A stretch of DNA of 49,866 bases from Bacteroidales bacterium. GTDB lineage: Bacteria > Bacteroidota > Bacteroidia > Bacteroidales > PXBB01. The translations under genes were made by a program, and so were the position numbers. A model generated the notes under the pieces. That model had not been told where the DNA came from, ran no database searches, and saw only the letters and a list, made by a program, of their open reading frames with translations. Below are positions 35,331-43,011 of this stretch, piece after piece. Location of the stretch: contig JAQVVM010000033.1 of NCBI GenBank assembly GCA_028698995.1, positions 1 through 49,866 of the forward strand, written 5' to 3'. Numbering within the stretch: position 1 is the first letter of the stretch; each line of letters begins with the position of its first letter.

Positions 35331-35452
35331 AGAGGACGTCTCAAAAGTGTAAACCTGTCATTCTGAGTGAAACGAAGAATCTGAATATCAATATGTTGAG
35401 ATTTTTCACTGAGTTCAAAATGACAAAAAACAATGCTTTTGAGACCTCCTCT
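35331..35452. repeat. Long imperfect inverted repeat (about 120 nt)
   Basis: The outer arms 35331-35347 and 35436-35452 pair over about 16 of 17 bases, including perfect GTCTCAAAAG/CTTTTGAGAC. The inner arms start TGTCATTCTGAGTGAAACGA and are matched imperfectly by a segment ending in AAAATGACA. The whole can fold into one long hairpin. The TGTCATTCTGAG...GAATCT text is, from memory, widespread in Bacteroidota intergenic regions, suggesting a MITE-like or REP-like mobile element. No open frame is involved. Confidence 0.7.
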
Positions 35453-35479
35453 TTTTTAGCACATCAAAAAAAAGGTAAA

Positions 35480-35520
35480 ATGAATCATTTAGCACTATTG
35501 ATTACGAAGCGCGAAAACGG
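35480..35520. repeat. 41-nt module flanking the direct repeats, left copy
   Basis: Begins ATGAATCATTTAGCAC and ends AACGG. The right copy at 36348-36388 has the same length and 34 of 41 identical bases. Both bracket the 292-nt repeat pair in the same orientation. Short open frames here are not genes. Confidence 0.6.
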
Positions 35521-35592
35521 CCTATTAAAAATTTGCGTTAAAATTGAGGATTTCATTACACAACATAAAAATCAATTTTTTAGGTAATTAAA

Positions 35593-35660
35593 GCAACCAA
35601 CGAGTGAGGGCGTTGTATTTAAATTCGTCAAAGAATCCATCTGCGAACGGCTTTGGTTGC
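35593..35660. repeat. Inverted repeat with 52-nt loop
   Basis: GCAACCAA (35593-35600) pairs with TTGGTTGC (35653-35660). Short arms and a long loop, so possibly fortuitous, but it sits inside the repeat mosaic. Confidence 0.35.
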
Positions 35661-35681
35661 GCCGGTAATGAAATTCGATAA

Positions 35682-35973
35682 TTTTAGCAAATTTTTAAGA
35701 AGCCTTGACTTTTTCGTTCTTTTGCGTCAAGGCAAAAGGGCAAGAAATAAAAAAATAACAGCTCTCACTTTTTTACCGGCAAACTCCTATGCACTTTTGA
35801 AATACTACCTTATGTTCCGGTTTTGTCATGGAATTTGCAATGCTCCGCAGCAAATTCACACGCCAAAACCATTTTCTTCTTTTCTTTTTGCCACGGGTTA
35901 AAACCCGTGGCTATTAACATTGTTCCCCGCTGGGGAACTTTGGTTCATCACTGTAATATTCACACGCCAAAAC
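35682..35973 (+). repeat. 292-nt structured direct repeat, copy A
   Basis: Starts TTTTAGCAAATTTTTAAGAA and ends CACGCCAAAAC. Contains four perfect inverted repeats in fixed order: GCCTTGAC/GTCAAGGC (35702-35733), GAATTTGC/GCAAATTC (35831-35857), GCCACGGGTT/AACCCGTGGC (35890-35911) and GTTCCCC/GGGGAAC (35922-35938). Copy B follows at 36057 with roughly 90 percent identity. Frames within it are not conserved between copies, so the unit is structural and not coding. Confidence 0.85.
35890..35938. repeat. REP-like double palindrome in copy A
   Basis: A 10-bp stem with a 2-nt loop (GCCACGGGTT aa AACCCGTGGC) is followed 10 nt later by a 7-bp stem with a 3-nt loop (GTTCCCC gct GGGGAAC). Two adjacent near-perfect hairpins of this kind resemble the REP pairs mobilised by REP-associated tyrosine transposases. 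Confidence 0.75.
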
Positions 35974-36020
35974 TATTTTTTCCTTTTTACCTCGGGTTGA
36001 AACACGTGGCAACAAATATG

Positions 36021-36043
36021 GCAGTCCTCCAGACTGCTTTTTT
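36021..36043 (+). terminator. Hairpin with T-run between the two repeat copies
   Basis: GCAGTC (36021-36026) pairs with GACTGC (36032-36037), loop CTCCA, followed by six T. It has the shape of an intrinsic terminator but has no gene immediately upstream, so it may be just another palindrome of the mosaic. Confidence 0.4.
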
Positions 36044-36056
36044 AGCACGCAATTAA

Positions 36057-36347
36057 TTTTAGCAAATTTTTAAGAAGCCTTGACTTTTTCGTTCTTTTGC
36101 GTCAAGGCAAAAGGACAAGAAATAAAAAATAACAGCTCTCACCTTTTTGCCTTCAAACTCCGATTCATTTTTGAAATACTACCTTATGTTTCGGTTTTGT
36201 CATGGAATTTGCAATGCTCCGCAGCAAATTCACACGCCAAAACCATCCTTCCCAATCCTTTTTGCCACGGGTTGAAACCCGTGGCTATTAACATTGTTCC
36301 CCACTGGGGAACTTTGGTTCATTACTTTAAAATTAACACGCCAAAAC
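36057..36347 (+). repeat. 292-nt structured direct repeat, copy B
   Basis: Second copy, 291 nt, starting and ending like copy A and keeping all four inverted repeats. Differences lie mainly in spacers, for example the loop of the last hairpin is ACT instead of GCT. It is separated from copy A by 83 nt that hold a decayed palindrome (CTCGGGTTGAAACACGTGGC) and a T-tailed hairpin. Confidence 0.85.
36264..36312. repeat. REP-like double palindrome in copy B
   Basis: GCCACGGGTT ga AACCCGTGGC (36264-36285) and GTTCCCC act GGGGAAC (36296-36312). Stems are identical to copy A while the loops differ, which points to selection on pairing or to recent transposition. Confidence 0.75.
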
Positions 36348-36388
36348 ATGAATCATTTAGCACACATGTTTACGAAGACCGAGAACGG
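36348..36388. repeat. 41-nt module flanking the direct repeats, right copy
   Basis: Partner of 35480-35520, same orientation and length. Lies directly after copy B. Confidence 0.6.
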
Positions 36389-36491
36389 TTTTATATTTTC
36401 GTTTGCGGCAAAATTAATGATTCCTAAAATTAAAATTCTGATATTGAGTAAATTAAAATAATTATAGCATTTGGGGCGGACAAGTCAAGAT

Positions 36492-36575
36492 GAAAAATAA
36501 TATCGATTCTGCCAAACAGGAAATGGATTTTTTAAGTGAAAAGCTGGGTTTGGAAATTGTATAAAAGGGAATAAG
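36492..36575 (+). pseudogene. Duplicated 3' tail of the 152-residue membrane protein gene
   Basis: The frame from ATG 36490 to TAA 36562-36564 encodes 24 residues ending DFLSEKLGLEIV, against DFLSEKLGLKIV at the end of the intact gene. The identity continues 11 nt past the stop and ends abruptly on both sides. It is too short to be functional and is best read as a remnant of a duplicated gene or the product of an insertion or recombination that left two copies of the gene end around the repeat mosaic. Confidence 0.75.
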
Positions 36576-36612
36576 GTGCTGTTTTTTAGCAGCAATGAAT
36601 CAAGGATGCATA

Positions 36613-37515
36613 TTAACTTAAAGAAGATCCTCCGAACAAATTCTTGTACATGATACGTAAGAAGAAAGACCATTCTTTGTTCATGGGCATGCCTTCTTCT
36701 ATCAGCCCGACTGTTTTCATGCTGAAATTAACACCTAAATGCATCGAAAAAGCTTCACTGACATTAAACAGCACACATTGACTTGCAAAGAATCCCATGC
36801 CTATACCTCCTTCTTTCAAACCGTAATATTGGTTGTAGGGATCTCTTATGTCGTATGTAAAACCCGCTATTGATGCCTTATTTTCAAGAACTCGGGTATC
36901 GTTGATGTTAAATCCTATTTCCCAGAATGGTTTTATTCTTTTAGGTTTTCCAAAGCTTCGTCCATAACCAATGTTTATATTCATTCTTTCTTCTTTACCC
37001 CATATTTTACCCATTGCAAGAACGGGTTCAGTAGTTAGGTTTGACAAATCTTCAATGACAAGAAAAAAAGCATCATTAGATGTGAGTTTTGCATAGGAGA
37101 AGTCAAAAATAAAAATGTTGTTGGGATTAAAAAAATAATTTACAGCAAAAGTAAGGTTAAGGGCCGGCGTAAACTTCATGTTTCTTGGCAAATAATTGGA
37201 ATCGAGGTGAACTTCATAATTATAGTATTCCCTGAGTGCTTGATAATTGTAGGGGTAATCCATTATAACATGATACAACCTGTTATCCTTCGTGCTGTTA
37301 TAATAATTGGCAGTCTGATTATCTGGCAGGTAAAGACCTACACTGATACCTACCTGCAAACCAAGATTCTGAAGTATTAAATCATCATCTGCCGCAGGAG
37401 AAAGGGATTTGGTTTCTGGTAATGTAAACCTTTGATAATTATGTAATTGTGAATAAGCTGAGAAAGCTGTAAATAAGAGTAAATAAATTAATATTCTTTT
37501 TATGGATAAACGCAT
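36613..37515 (-). CDS. Putative outer-membrane beta-barrel protein
   Basis: 300 residues with a signal peptide (IKRILIYLLLFTAFSAYSQ). The mature part is a series of amphipathic strands typical of porin-like barrels: LGLQVGISVGLYLPDN, PALNLTFAVNYFFNP, FIFDFSYAKLTSND, MNINIGYGRSFG, PFWEIGFNINDTRV, SMHLGVNFSMKTVG and SFFLRIMYKNLFGG. Residues 30-45 are linker-like (LPETKSLSPAADDD). It resembles hypothetical outer-membrane proteins of Bacteroidota; no ligand or plug domain is seen. Transcribed divergently from the LOG-family gene. Confidence 0.7.
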   Translation of the reverse strand: MRLSIKRILIYLLLFTAFSAYSQLHNYQRFTLPETKSLSPAADDDLILQNLGLQVGISVGLYLPDNQTANYYNSTKDNRLYHVIMDYPYNYQALREYYNYEVHLDSNYLPRNMKFTPALNLTFAVNYFFNPNNIFIFDFSYAKLTSNDAFFLVIEDLSNLTTEPVLAMGKIWGKEERMNINIGYGRSFGKPKRIKPFWEIGFNINDTRVLENKASIAGFTYDIRDPYNQYYGLKEGGIGMGFFASQCVLFNVSEAFSMHLGVNFSMKTVGLIEEGMPMNKEWSFFLRIMYKNLFGGSSLS

Positions 37516-37569
37516 CTGGTGTTTTTTTAACGAAATTACAAAAAAATGAACAAATTGGGTATAATTGAT

Positions 37570-37577
37570 TATTTTTG
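37570..37577 (+). promoter_or_regulatory. Candidate -7 element for the LOG-family gene
   Basis: TATTTTTG, 26 nt before ATG 37604. Confidence 0.45.
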
Positions 37578-37603
37578 GGTAAAATAATAATCAGTAATTC
37601 TCT

Positions 37604-38182
37604 ATGAAAATAAAATCAATTTGTGTTTTTTGTGGCTCAGCTACAGGTAATAATCCTGAATTTCATAAGGCAGCCTATGGTCTAGGGAAATTACTTGCCG
37701 AAAATAATATCAGCCTTATTTATGGTGGTGCCAAAGTAGGAATGATGGGTATGGTTGCTGATGGAGCTCTTGAAAATAATGGGAGAGTAATTGGTGTTTT
37801 GCCCGTTTTTTTTAAAGAAAAGGAAATAGCGCACGATAAGATTGATGAAATGATACTGGTGGATTCTATGCACGAACGCAAGCAGATTATGCTTCATAAA
37901 GCAGATGCTTTTGTTGCATTGCCCGGAGGTTTCGGCACTTTGGATGAAATTTCTGAAATTCTGACTTTAGCTCAGTTGGGAAAATATCAGAAACCACTTG
38001 GATTTCTGAATTCATGTAATTACTTTGACTCCTTTTTTAATTTTGTAGATGTGATGCATCAATACGAATTTATCGGGAATGCCCATAAAGGCTTGTTTAT
38101 ATCCTCTGATACACCTTTGGATTTACTATTAAAACTTGAAAAATTTAATTCCCCGGTTGTCAGAAAATGGATTAAAGAATAA
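37604..38182 (+). CDS. LOG-family Rossmann-fold protein (TIGR00730)
   Basis: 192 residues. It carries ICVFCGSATGNNPEF at the N-terminus, LIYGGAKVGMMGMVADGAL, the paired-arginine region MHERKQIML, and the family signature ALPGGFGTLDEISEILTLAQLG. LOG proteins are phosphoribohydrolases cutting nucleoside 5'-monophosphates, including cytokinin ribotides, at the N-glycosidic bond. The PGGxGTxxE and R-K residues needed for catalysis are present. The convergent ABC permease gene ends 8 nt downstream. Confidence 0.94.
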   Translation: MKIKSICVFCGSATGNNPEFHKAAYGLGKLLAENNISLIYGGAKVGMMGMVADGALENNGRVIGVLPVFFKEKEIAHDKIDEMILVDSMHERKQIMLHKADAFVALPGGFGTLDEISEILTLAQLGKYQKPLGFLNSCNYFDSFFNFVDVMHQYEFIGNAHKGLFISSDTPLDLLLKLEKFNSPVVRKWIKE

Positions 38183-38190
38183 TAGGTTCT

Positions 38191-39531
38191 TTAATATCTA
38201 AGCCACTTCCAAAGTTCTTTATAATTGGTTTTTTTGCCGTACATCAGGATACCGGTTCTGTAAATTTTTGCAGCAAGCCAAGTGGTAAACAAAAAGCCTG
38301 CAATAAGCAAAACAATAGACAAAGCTAAGTCAAAGAAAGGCACTCCGAATGGAATACGGATCATCATGATAATTGGAGAAGTTAGTGGAATTATTGAAAG
38401 CCAGAAAGCCACAGGTCCGTTTGGGTTATTCATAACAAACTGAGCCATAACAATGGCAAAAATAAGGGGAATCGTTACAGGCATCATGAATTGCTGGGTG
38501 TCGGCTTCGTTATCAACAGCAGCCCCAATGGCAGCAAAAAGGGCAGCGTATAAAAGATAACCCGCAAGGAAATAAAAAAGGAAAGAAAAAATCATCACAC
38601 CAAAATCAATAGATTGTATGGCCATCAGTATTTCACTGCGTGCATCAGTTTCTCCTGTAATGTTAAGTTCCTGAATTTCTTGTAGCTGCTCGGGGTCCAC
38701 TACTTTACTGTCGGCTGTATATAATTGGGATGCCTGTTTCACTTCAAACTGCTCCGGAAAAGCGGTTTTAACCGTTGTAACAATAAGCAATGTCAGAACT
38801 ATCCATAAAAGAAATTGAGTAAGACCTACCAAGGCAACCCCGACAATTTTCCCCATCATGAGTTGGAAAGGTTTTACAGATGATACAATGACTTCAATAA
38901 TACGGCTGGTTTTTTCTTCAATTACACCGCGCATCACCTGTGCCCCAAACATAAAAATAAACATATAAATCATAATACCACTGAAAATGCCAAGGACTGT
39001 GGCTACTTCAGGATAGCTTTTTTCTTCAATCCCTTCATCAGTGATTTTTATGGTGGTAAGATTAACTTTGGTTTCGATGCTTTTTAAAACTTCTTTATCA
39101 ATACCGCTGGCATTAAGCTTAAAGTTTTCTATTTCCTTTTTTAATTGACTTTCAACATACATCTTAACATTCATGCTGGGTTGTTTATCAGACAATAAAC
39201 GCAGTGTTGATGGGGTATTTATAGCAGAAAAAGGAATGTACAGTATGGCATCATGTGTCTTGTTATTAAATTCATTTCTTGCTGTTGAAATATCCTTTCC
39301 CAGTAGGTAATCAAATTTAATAAATTCTGTTTCCTGCAAGCGTTCAACAAAGAGAAGGGTTTCATCAACAACAGCAATAGTATTTTTTTCATTAGACATC
39401 TGCGCCATAAAAACAGGAACTATCATTATCGCTGCCATTAACAAGGGCCCCAAAATGGTCATAACAATAAATGACTTTTTCTTAACCCGCGACAAATATT
39501 CTCTTTGGATAATTATAAGAATTTTTTTCAT
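38191..39531 (-). CDS. ABC-2 type permease (NatB-like)
   Basis: 446 residues. One N-terminal helix (SFIVMTILGPLLMAAIMIVPVF), a large extracytoplasmic domain (about 45-165), and five to six clustered C-terminal helices: GIFSGIMIYMFIFMFGAQVM, VGVALVGLTQFLLWIVLTLL, IFSFLFYFLAGYLLYAALFA, PVTIPLIFAIVMAQFV and SIVLLIAGFLFTTWLAA. The segment GVIEEKTSRIIEVIVSSVKP is the conserved coupling region of NatB/YhaP-type permeases. It forms an exporter with the ATPase gene 21 nt upstream; substrate may be sodium or a small molecule. Confidence 0.9.
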   Translation of the reverse strand: MKKILIIIQREYLSRVKKKSFIVMTILGPLLMAAIMIVPVFMAQMSNEKNTIAVVDETLLFVERLQETEFIKFDYLLGKDISTARNEFNNKTHDAILYIPFSAINTPSTLRLLSDKQPSMNVKMYVESQLKKEIENFKLNASGIDKEVLKSIETKVNLTTIKITDEGIEEKSYPEVATVLGIFSGIMIYMFIFMFGAQVMRGVIEEKTSRIIEVIVSSVKPFQLMMGKIVGVALVGLTQFLLWIVLTLLIVTTVKTAFPEQFEVKQASQLYTADSKVVDPEQLQEIQELNITGETDARSEILMAIQSIDFGVMIFSFLFYFLAGYLLYAALFAAIGAAVDNEADTQQFMMPVTIPLIFAIVMAQFVMNNPNGPVAFWLSIIPLTSPIIMMIRIPFGVPFFDLALSIVLLIAGFLFTTWLAAKIYRTGILMYGKKTNYKELWKWLRY

Positions 39532-39552
39532 TATAAAAATAATATGATAACG

Positions 39553-40485
39553 TTAAGCATTTTGTAAAAACTCATTTTTATCGGTAACATTTGCAATAAA
39601 AATATCATTCATGCTGGGAATAACCTCTTTAAAAGATACTATAAGTACATGAGACAGCAAAACAGAAAGAAGTTCATTTGGAGAGGAACCATTGTTGATT
39701 TTGATGGTAAGTTTTTCATCTCCTGCATCTGAAATTTGATTCAGTACTTCAAAACGGGAGTCCAAAACTTCTTTAATGTTAAGTGTTCCATTGTAAATGA
39801 GTTCGTATTTATTTGTTTTATAGGTTTTTTTTATGTCATTTACATTACCGTCTAGAATTTTTTCGGATTTATTGAGAAGAGCTATATTATCACACAATTC
39901 TTCAACAGATGCCATATTGTGGGTAGAGAATATTATTGTGGCACCATGCGCTTTAAGATTAAGAATTTCTTCTTTGAGTATGTTGACATTGATAGGGTCG
40001 AAACCACTGAACGGCTCATCAAATATGAGCAACTGGGGGTTATGAAGGACAGTAACTATAAACTGAATTTTTTGTTGCATGCCTTTGGAAAGTTCTTCAA
40101 CTTTCTTATTCCACCAACCTTGTAGTTCAAACTTTTCAAACCAGTATTTCAATTTTTTCAGAGCATCCTGCCTGCTCAGTCCCTTGAGTTGTGCCAAATA
40201 TAAGGCTTGTTCTCCGACTTTCATTTTTTTATACAAACCTCTTTCTTCAGGAAGATAGCCTATAAGCTCAACATGTGAGGGCTTTAATGGTTCACCCTTA
40301 AAAAAAAGAGTGCCTTCATCGGGTGCAGTAATCTGATTTATTATTCTGATTAGTGAAGTTTTGCCGGCACCATTGGGACCTAAAAGACCAAAAATGGAGC
40401 CTTCGCTGACATTAATTGAAACATTTTTCAATGCAACATGATTTGCATATTTTTTAACAATGTTTTCGGCTTTGAAAATTGTCAT
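39553..40485 (-). CDS. ABC transporter ATP-binding protein (NatA-like)
   Basis: 310 residues. Walker A is GLLGPNGAGKTSLIR, the signature is ELSKGMQQKIQF, Walker B is LLIFDEPFSGFDP and the switch histidine is in IFSTHNMASVEEL. The C-terminal 90 residues (LIYNGTLNIKEVLDSRFEVL) form a DUF4162-type domain found in ABC-2 exporters. It pairs with the downstream permease. Only 15 nt separate it from dnaJ, so the exporter is probably transcribed from the heat-shock operon. Confidence 0.93.
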   Translation of the reverse strand: MTIFKAENIVKKYANHVALKNVSINVSEGSIFGLLGPNGAGKTSLIRIINQITAPDEGTLFFKGEPLKPSHVELIGYLPEERGLYKKMKVGEQALYLAQLKGLSRQDALKKLKYWFEKFELQGWWNKKVEELSKGMQQKIQFIVTVLHNPQLLIFDEPFSGFDPINVNILKEEILNLKAHGATIIFSTHNMASVEELCDNIALLNKSEKILDGNVNDIKKTYKTNKYELIYNGTLNIKEVLDSRFEVLNQISDAGDEKLTIKINNGSSPNELLSVLLSHVLIVSFKEVIPSMNDIFIANVTDKNEFLQNA

Positions 40486-40500
40486 CGGAGAGCGTATAAA

Positions 40501-41667
40501 TTATTGAAATATTTCTTTCATCCTGTCGAAAAAGTTTTTGTCGCCTTTTCCCGGATTTGGCTCAAAATTTTTAGAGAGGGAGAGCTTTTCAAGAGCATCT
40601 TTCTCTTCCTTAGATAAGGTTTTAGGTACCCACACATTGATATTTACGAGCAAATCACCCATGTAGTGTGAGTTAAGTTCAGGTAAACCCTTTCCTTTGA
40701 GACGTAATACTTTACCACTCTGGGTTCCGGCATCAATTTTAATGCGTGCTTTCCCTTCTATGGTTGGCACTTCAATATGGGTGCCAAGGGCAGCTTCGGG
40801 AAAACTGATATAATGCTCATACAAAAGGTTCACGCCATCCCTTACTAATTGTGGATGCTGGATTTCTTCAACAATAATAATAAGGTCACCGTTTATTCCA
40901 CCTCTTGCTGCTGCATTACCTTTCTCTCTCATCGAAAGCTGAATCCCATCGGTAACCCCCTGAGGAATATTGATGTTGATGATTTCTTCGCCTTTAACAA
41001 TACCATTTCCAAAACACGTAGTGCATTTATCAACAATGGTTTTACCTTCTCCACCACAATGTGGGCATACAGAGGTACTCTGCATCTGACCTAAAATAGT
41101 ATTGGTTACCCTTGTAACATGTCCGCTTCCATGACAGCTTGAGCAAGTCTTAATACCTGACGCACTTTTTGCACCTGTGCCATTGCATGTATTACATGGT
41201 ATATATTTACTTACTTTTATTTTCTTTTCAGCTCCTTTTAAAATCTCTTCAAGACTCATTTTGACTTTAATTCTCAAATTTGAGCCTTTATTAACATTGC
41301 GTGAGCGTCTGCCTGAGGAAAAAGGAGAACCGAAGCCTCCACCGAAACCCCCACCAAAAGCACTGCCAAAAATATCTCCGAAGTTGCTGAAAATATCCTC
41401 CATGCTCATGCCACCGCCATAACCACCGCCCATTCCTCCATTGCGAAGACCATCATGTCCAAATCTGTCATATTGTGCTTTCTTATCCGGATTACTCAAA
41501 ACTTCATAGGCTTCCGCTGCTTCCTTGAACTTTTCTTCCGATTCTTTATCACCTGGATTTTTATCGGGATGAAACTGAAGTGCTTTCTTGCGATAAGCCT
41601 TTTTTATAGTGGCTTCATCAGCATTTTTGTCTACTTCTAATATTTCGTAATAGTCTCTTTTTGACAT
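40501..41667 (-). CDS. dnaJ: Chaperone protein DnaJ
   Basis: 388 residues, full type I DnaJ. The J domain (1-70) has the HPD motif in [14 protein letters not shown] Gly/Phe-rich region follows ([15 protein letters not shown]). Four zinc-finger repeats come next ([36 protein letters not shown]), then the C-terminal substrate-binding domains ([20 protein letters not shown]). It stimulates DnaK and hands it clients. dnaK is not in the window. Starts 4 nt after grpE. Confidence 0.97.
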   Translation of the reverse strand: MSKRDYYEILEVDKNADEATIKKAYRKKALQFHPDKNPGDKESEEKFKEAAEAYEVLSNPDKKAQYDRFGHDGLRNGGMGGGYGGGMSMEDIFSNFGDIFGSAFGGGFGGGFGSPFSSGRRSRNVNKGSNLRIKVKMSLEEILKGAEKKIKVSKYIPCNTCNGTGAKSASGIKTCSSCHGSGHVTRVTNTILGQMQSTSVCPHCGGEGKTIVDKCTTCFGNGIVKGEEIININIPQGVTDGIQLSMREKGNAAARGGINGDLIIIVEEIQHPQLVRDGVNLLYEHYISFPEAALGTHIEVPTIEGKARIKIDAGTQSGKVLRLKGKGLPELNSHYMGDLLVNINVWVPKTLSKEEKDALEKLSLSKNFEPNPGKGDKNFFDRMKEIFQ

Positions 41668-41671
41668 GTAA

Positions 41672-42283
41672 TTATTCTCCTACAACAACTTTTGAAAATC
41701 TTATTATTTTATCACTAAGCATATAACCTTTTTGCACTTCATCATAAACTTTTCCCTTTAACTCATCATCAACCTGTATCTTAGTTATGGCTTCATGAAA
41801 ATCGGTGTCGAAATTTGAACCTATAGCCTCAATTGGCTTTAAACCTTGCCGCTCCATGACTTTCCAGAACTTGTTGTAAATAAGTTCAATGCCTTCAATA
41901 AATGCTGCATTGGCTTCAGTTTTTTCTATAGTCTTAAAGGCTCTTTCAAAATCATCCAGAACAGGCAATAACTCTATAATCAACTGTGATGATGCATAAC
42001 TTATAAGCTCATTCTTTTCTTTGATGGTGCGTTTTCTGTAATTATCAAATTCCGAAAAAATCCTGAGATACTTTTCATTCATCTCTTGAATTTTTTGATG
42101 CAGGTTCTCTTTCTCTTCTGAACAGTTAGTTTCATTTGTTTCCGTATCTTGTGCTTCTTTTTCTGAAGTTTTTCCTTCTTTGGATTCCTCCCTGATGGCT
42201 TCTTCAGTTGTTAATTCTTCATTTTTTTCAATATCCTTTTCTTTTTCTTTCTTTTTCATACTGCTTTTAAATATATTTTTCAT
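41672..42283 (-). CDS. grpE: Nucleotide exchange factor GrpE
   Basis: 203 residues. A charged, coiled-coil N-terminus of about 65 residues rich in Lys/Glu is followed by the GrpE core ([48 protein letters not shown]) and the C-terminal beta domain ([39 protein letters not shown]). It releases ADP from DnaK. It heads the grpE-dnaJ-ABC exporter operon; a candidate -7 element lies 91 nt upstream. Confidence 0.96.
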   Translation of the reverse strand: MKNIFKSSMKKKEKEKDIEKNEELTTEEAIREESKEGKTSEKEAQDTETNETNCSEEKENLHQKIQEMNEKYLRIFSEFDNYRKRTIKEKNELISYASSQLIIELLPVLDDFERAFKTIEKTEANAAFIEGIELIYNKFWKVMERQGLKPIEAIGSNFDTDFHEAITKIQVDDELKGKVYDEVQKGYMLSDKIIRFSKVVVGE

Positions 42284-42374
42284 ACATTTTATCTTGTTTC
42301 ATGGGTGGCTATGACTTGGCAAAAAACCTGCCATCAGAAATATCAGGACAAAATGTCAGCCGTTTGATCTTGGG

Positions 42375-42382
42375 CAAAAATA
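42375..42382 (-). promoter_or_regulatory. Candidate -7 element for grpE
   Basis: TATTTTTG on the minus strand, 91 nt before ATG 42283. No heat-shock operator such as CIRCE was noticed. Confidence 0.35.
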
Positions 42383-42405
42383 GTATTTTTATTTCAGATA
42401 TTCTT

Positions 42406-42948
42406 TTAAAATCCAATATCAAAACCCATTCGAATTATCGGATTGCTGTATGGCGAATCAATAGTTTCATTGATGTTGAAAAGCAACATGATATTGAAAG
42501 CGGAGTTTAATCCTACTTGTTGGGCATATCCTGCTCCGACAAGAACCCCATGTACCCAGAATCTTTCCCCGTTATGACGCATGTTGTTAGGGTCAAAATA
42601 TTTGGTCTCCAAATTCAAAAACTCATATTCGGCATGTGCAAATAAAAAATCAAATAAATAAAAGCGCGAAAAAACTTTTCCGCCAAAAATGTCAGTTCTG
42701 AAATTATAAATAGGGAAATTTTTGTCCTTATAACTATAATACTGATAAACACCACCAATACCGGCAGCAAACCTTTTTGTGAATTTGTAGCCCAATATTG
42801 GAGAAACATCTATGCTTGTGTAATTTCCAAATTGTAACCCAAGATTGCCTCCCGTAAATAGTCTTGTTTTATCAAAACCCTTTTCCTGAATCTGGGCATG
42901 GGCCAACATTGAAAATAAAACCAATATAAACAATATTATCTTCCTCAT
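42406..42948 (-). CDS. Small outer-membrane beta-barrel-like protein
   Basis: 180 residues with a signal peptide (KIILFILVLFSMLAHAQ). The mature chain alternates strands such as RLFTGGNLGLQFGNY, IDVSPILGYKFTKRFAAGIG, GGVYQYYSYKD, FAHAEYEFLNLET, WVHGVLVGAGYAQ and AFNIMLLFNINET, and ends IRMGFDIGF with a terminal Phe as outer-membrane assembly signals do. This fits an eight- to ten-stranded barrel. Family not recognised beyond that. It lies between grpE and the molybdenum hydroxylase gene on the same strand. Confidence 0.72.
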   Translation of the reverse strand: MRKIILFILVLFSMLAHAQIQEKGFDKTRLFTGGNLGLQFGNYTSIDVSPILGYKFTKRFAAGIGGVYQYYSYKDKNFPIYNFRTDIFGGKVFSRFYLFDFLFAHAEYEFLNLETKYFDPNNMRHNGERFWVHGVLVGAGYAQQVGLNSAFNIMLLFNINETIDSPYSNPIIRMGFDIGF

Positions 42949-42968
42949 AGGATTGCTTTTATCATACG

Positions 42969-42976
42969 CAAATTTA
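42969..42976 (-). promoter_or_regulatory. Candidate -7 element for the small barrel gene
   Basis: TAAATTTG on the minus strand, 20 nt before ATG 42948. Confidence 0.45.
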
Positions 42977-43011
42977 GTAATTATTGATGAGTAAAAGAAC
43001 TAACACTTAAA

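Noticed and set aside
35682..36347. CRISPR array
   Set aside because: Only two long repeats of about 292 nt with one 83-nt spacer; no short regular repeats and no cas genes.
35393..36427. Several short plus-strand open frames in the repeat region
   Set aside because: They run across palindromes and are not preserved between the two 292-nt copies in a coding manner; none has a recognisable domain.
42301..42510. Plus-strand open frame between grpE and the small barrel gene
   Set aside because: Mostly antisense to the 3' end of the barrel gene and resembles no protein; the gap is better explained as promoter region for grpE.
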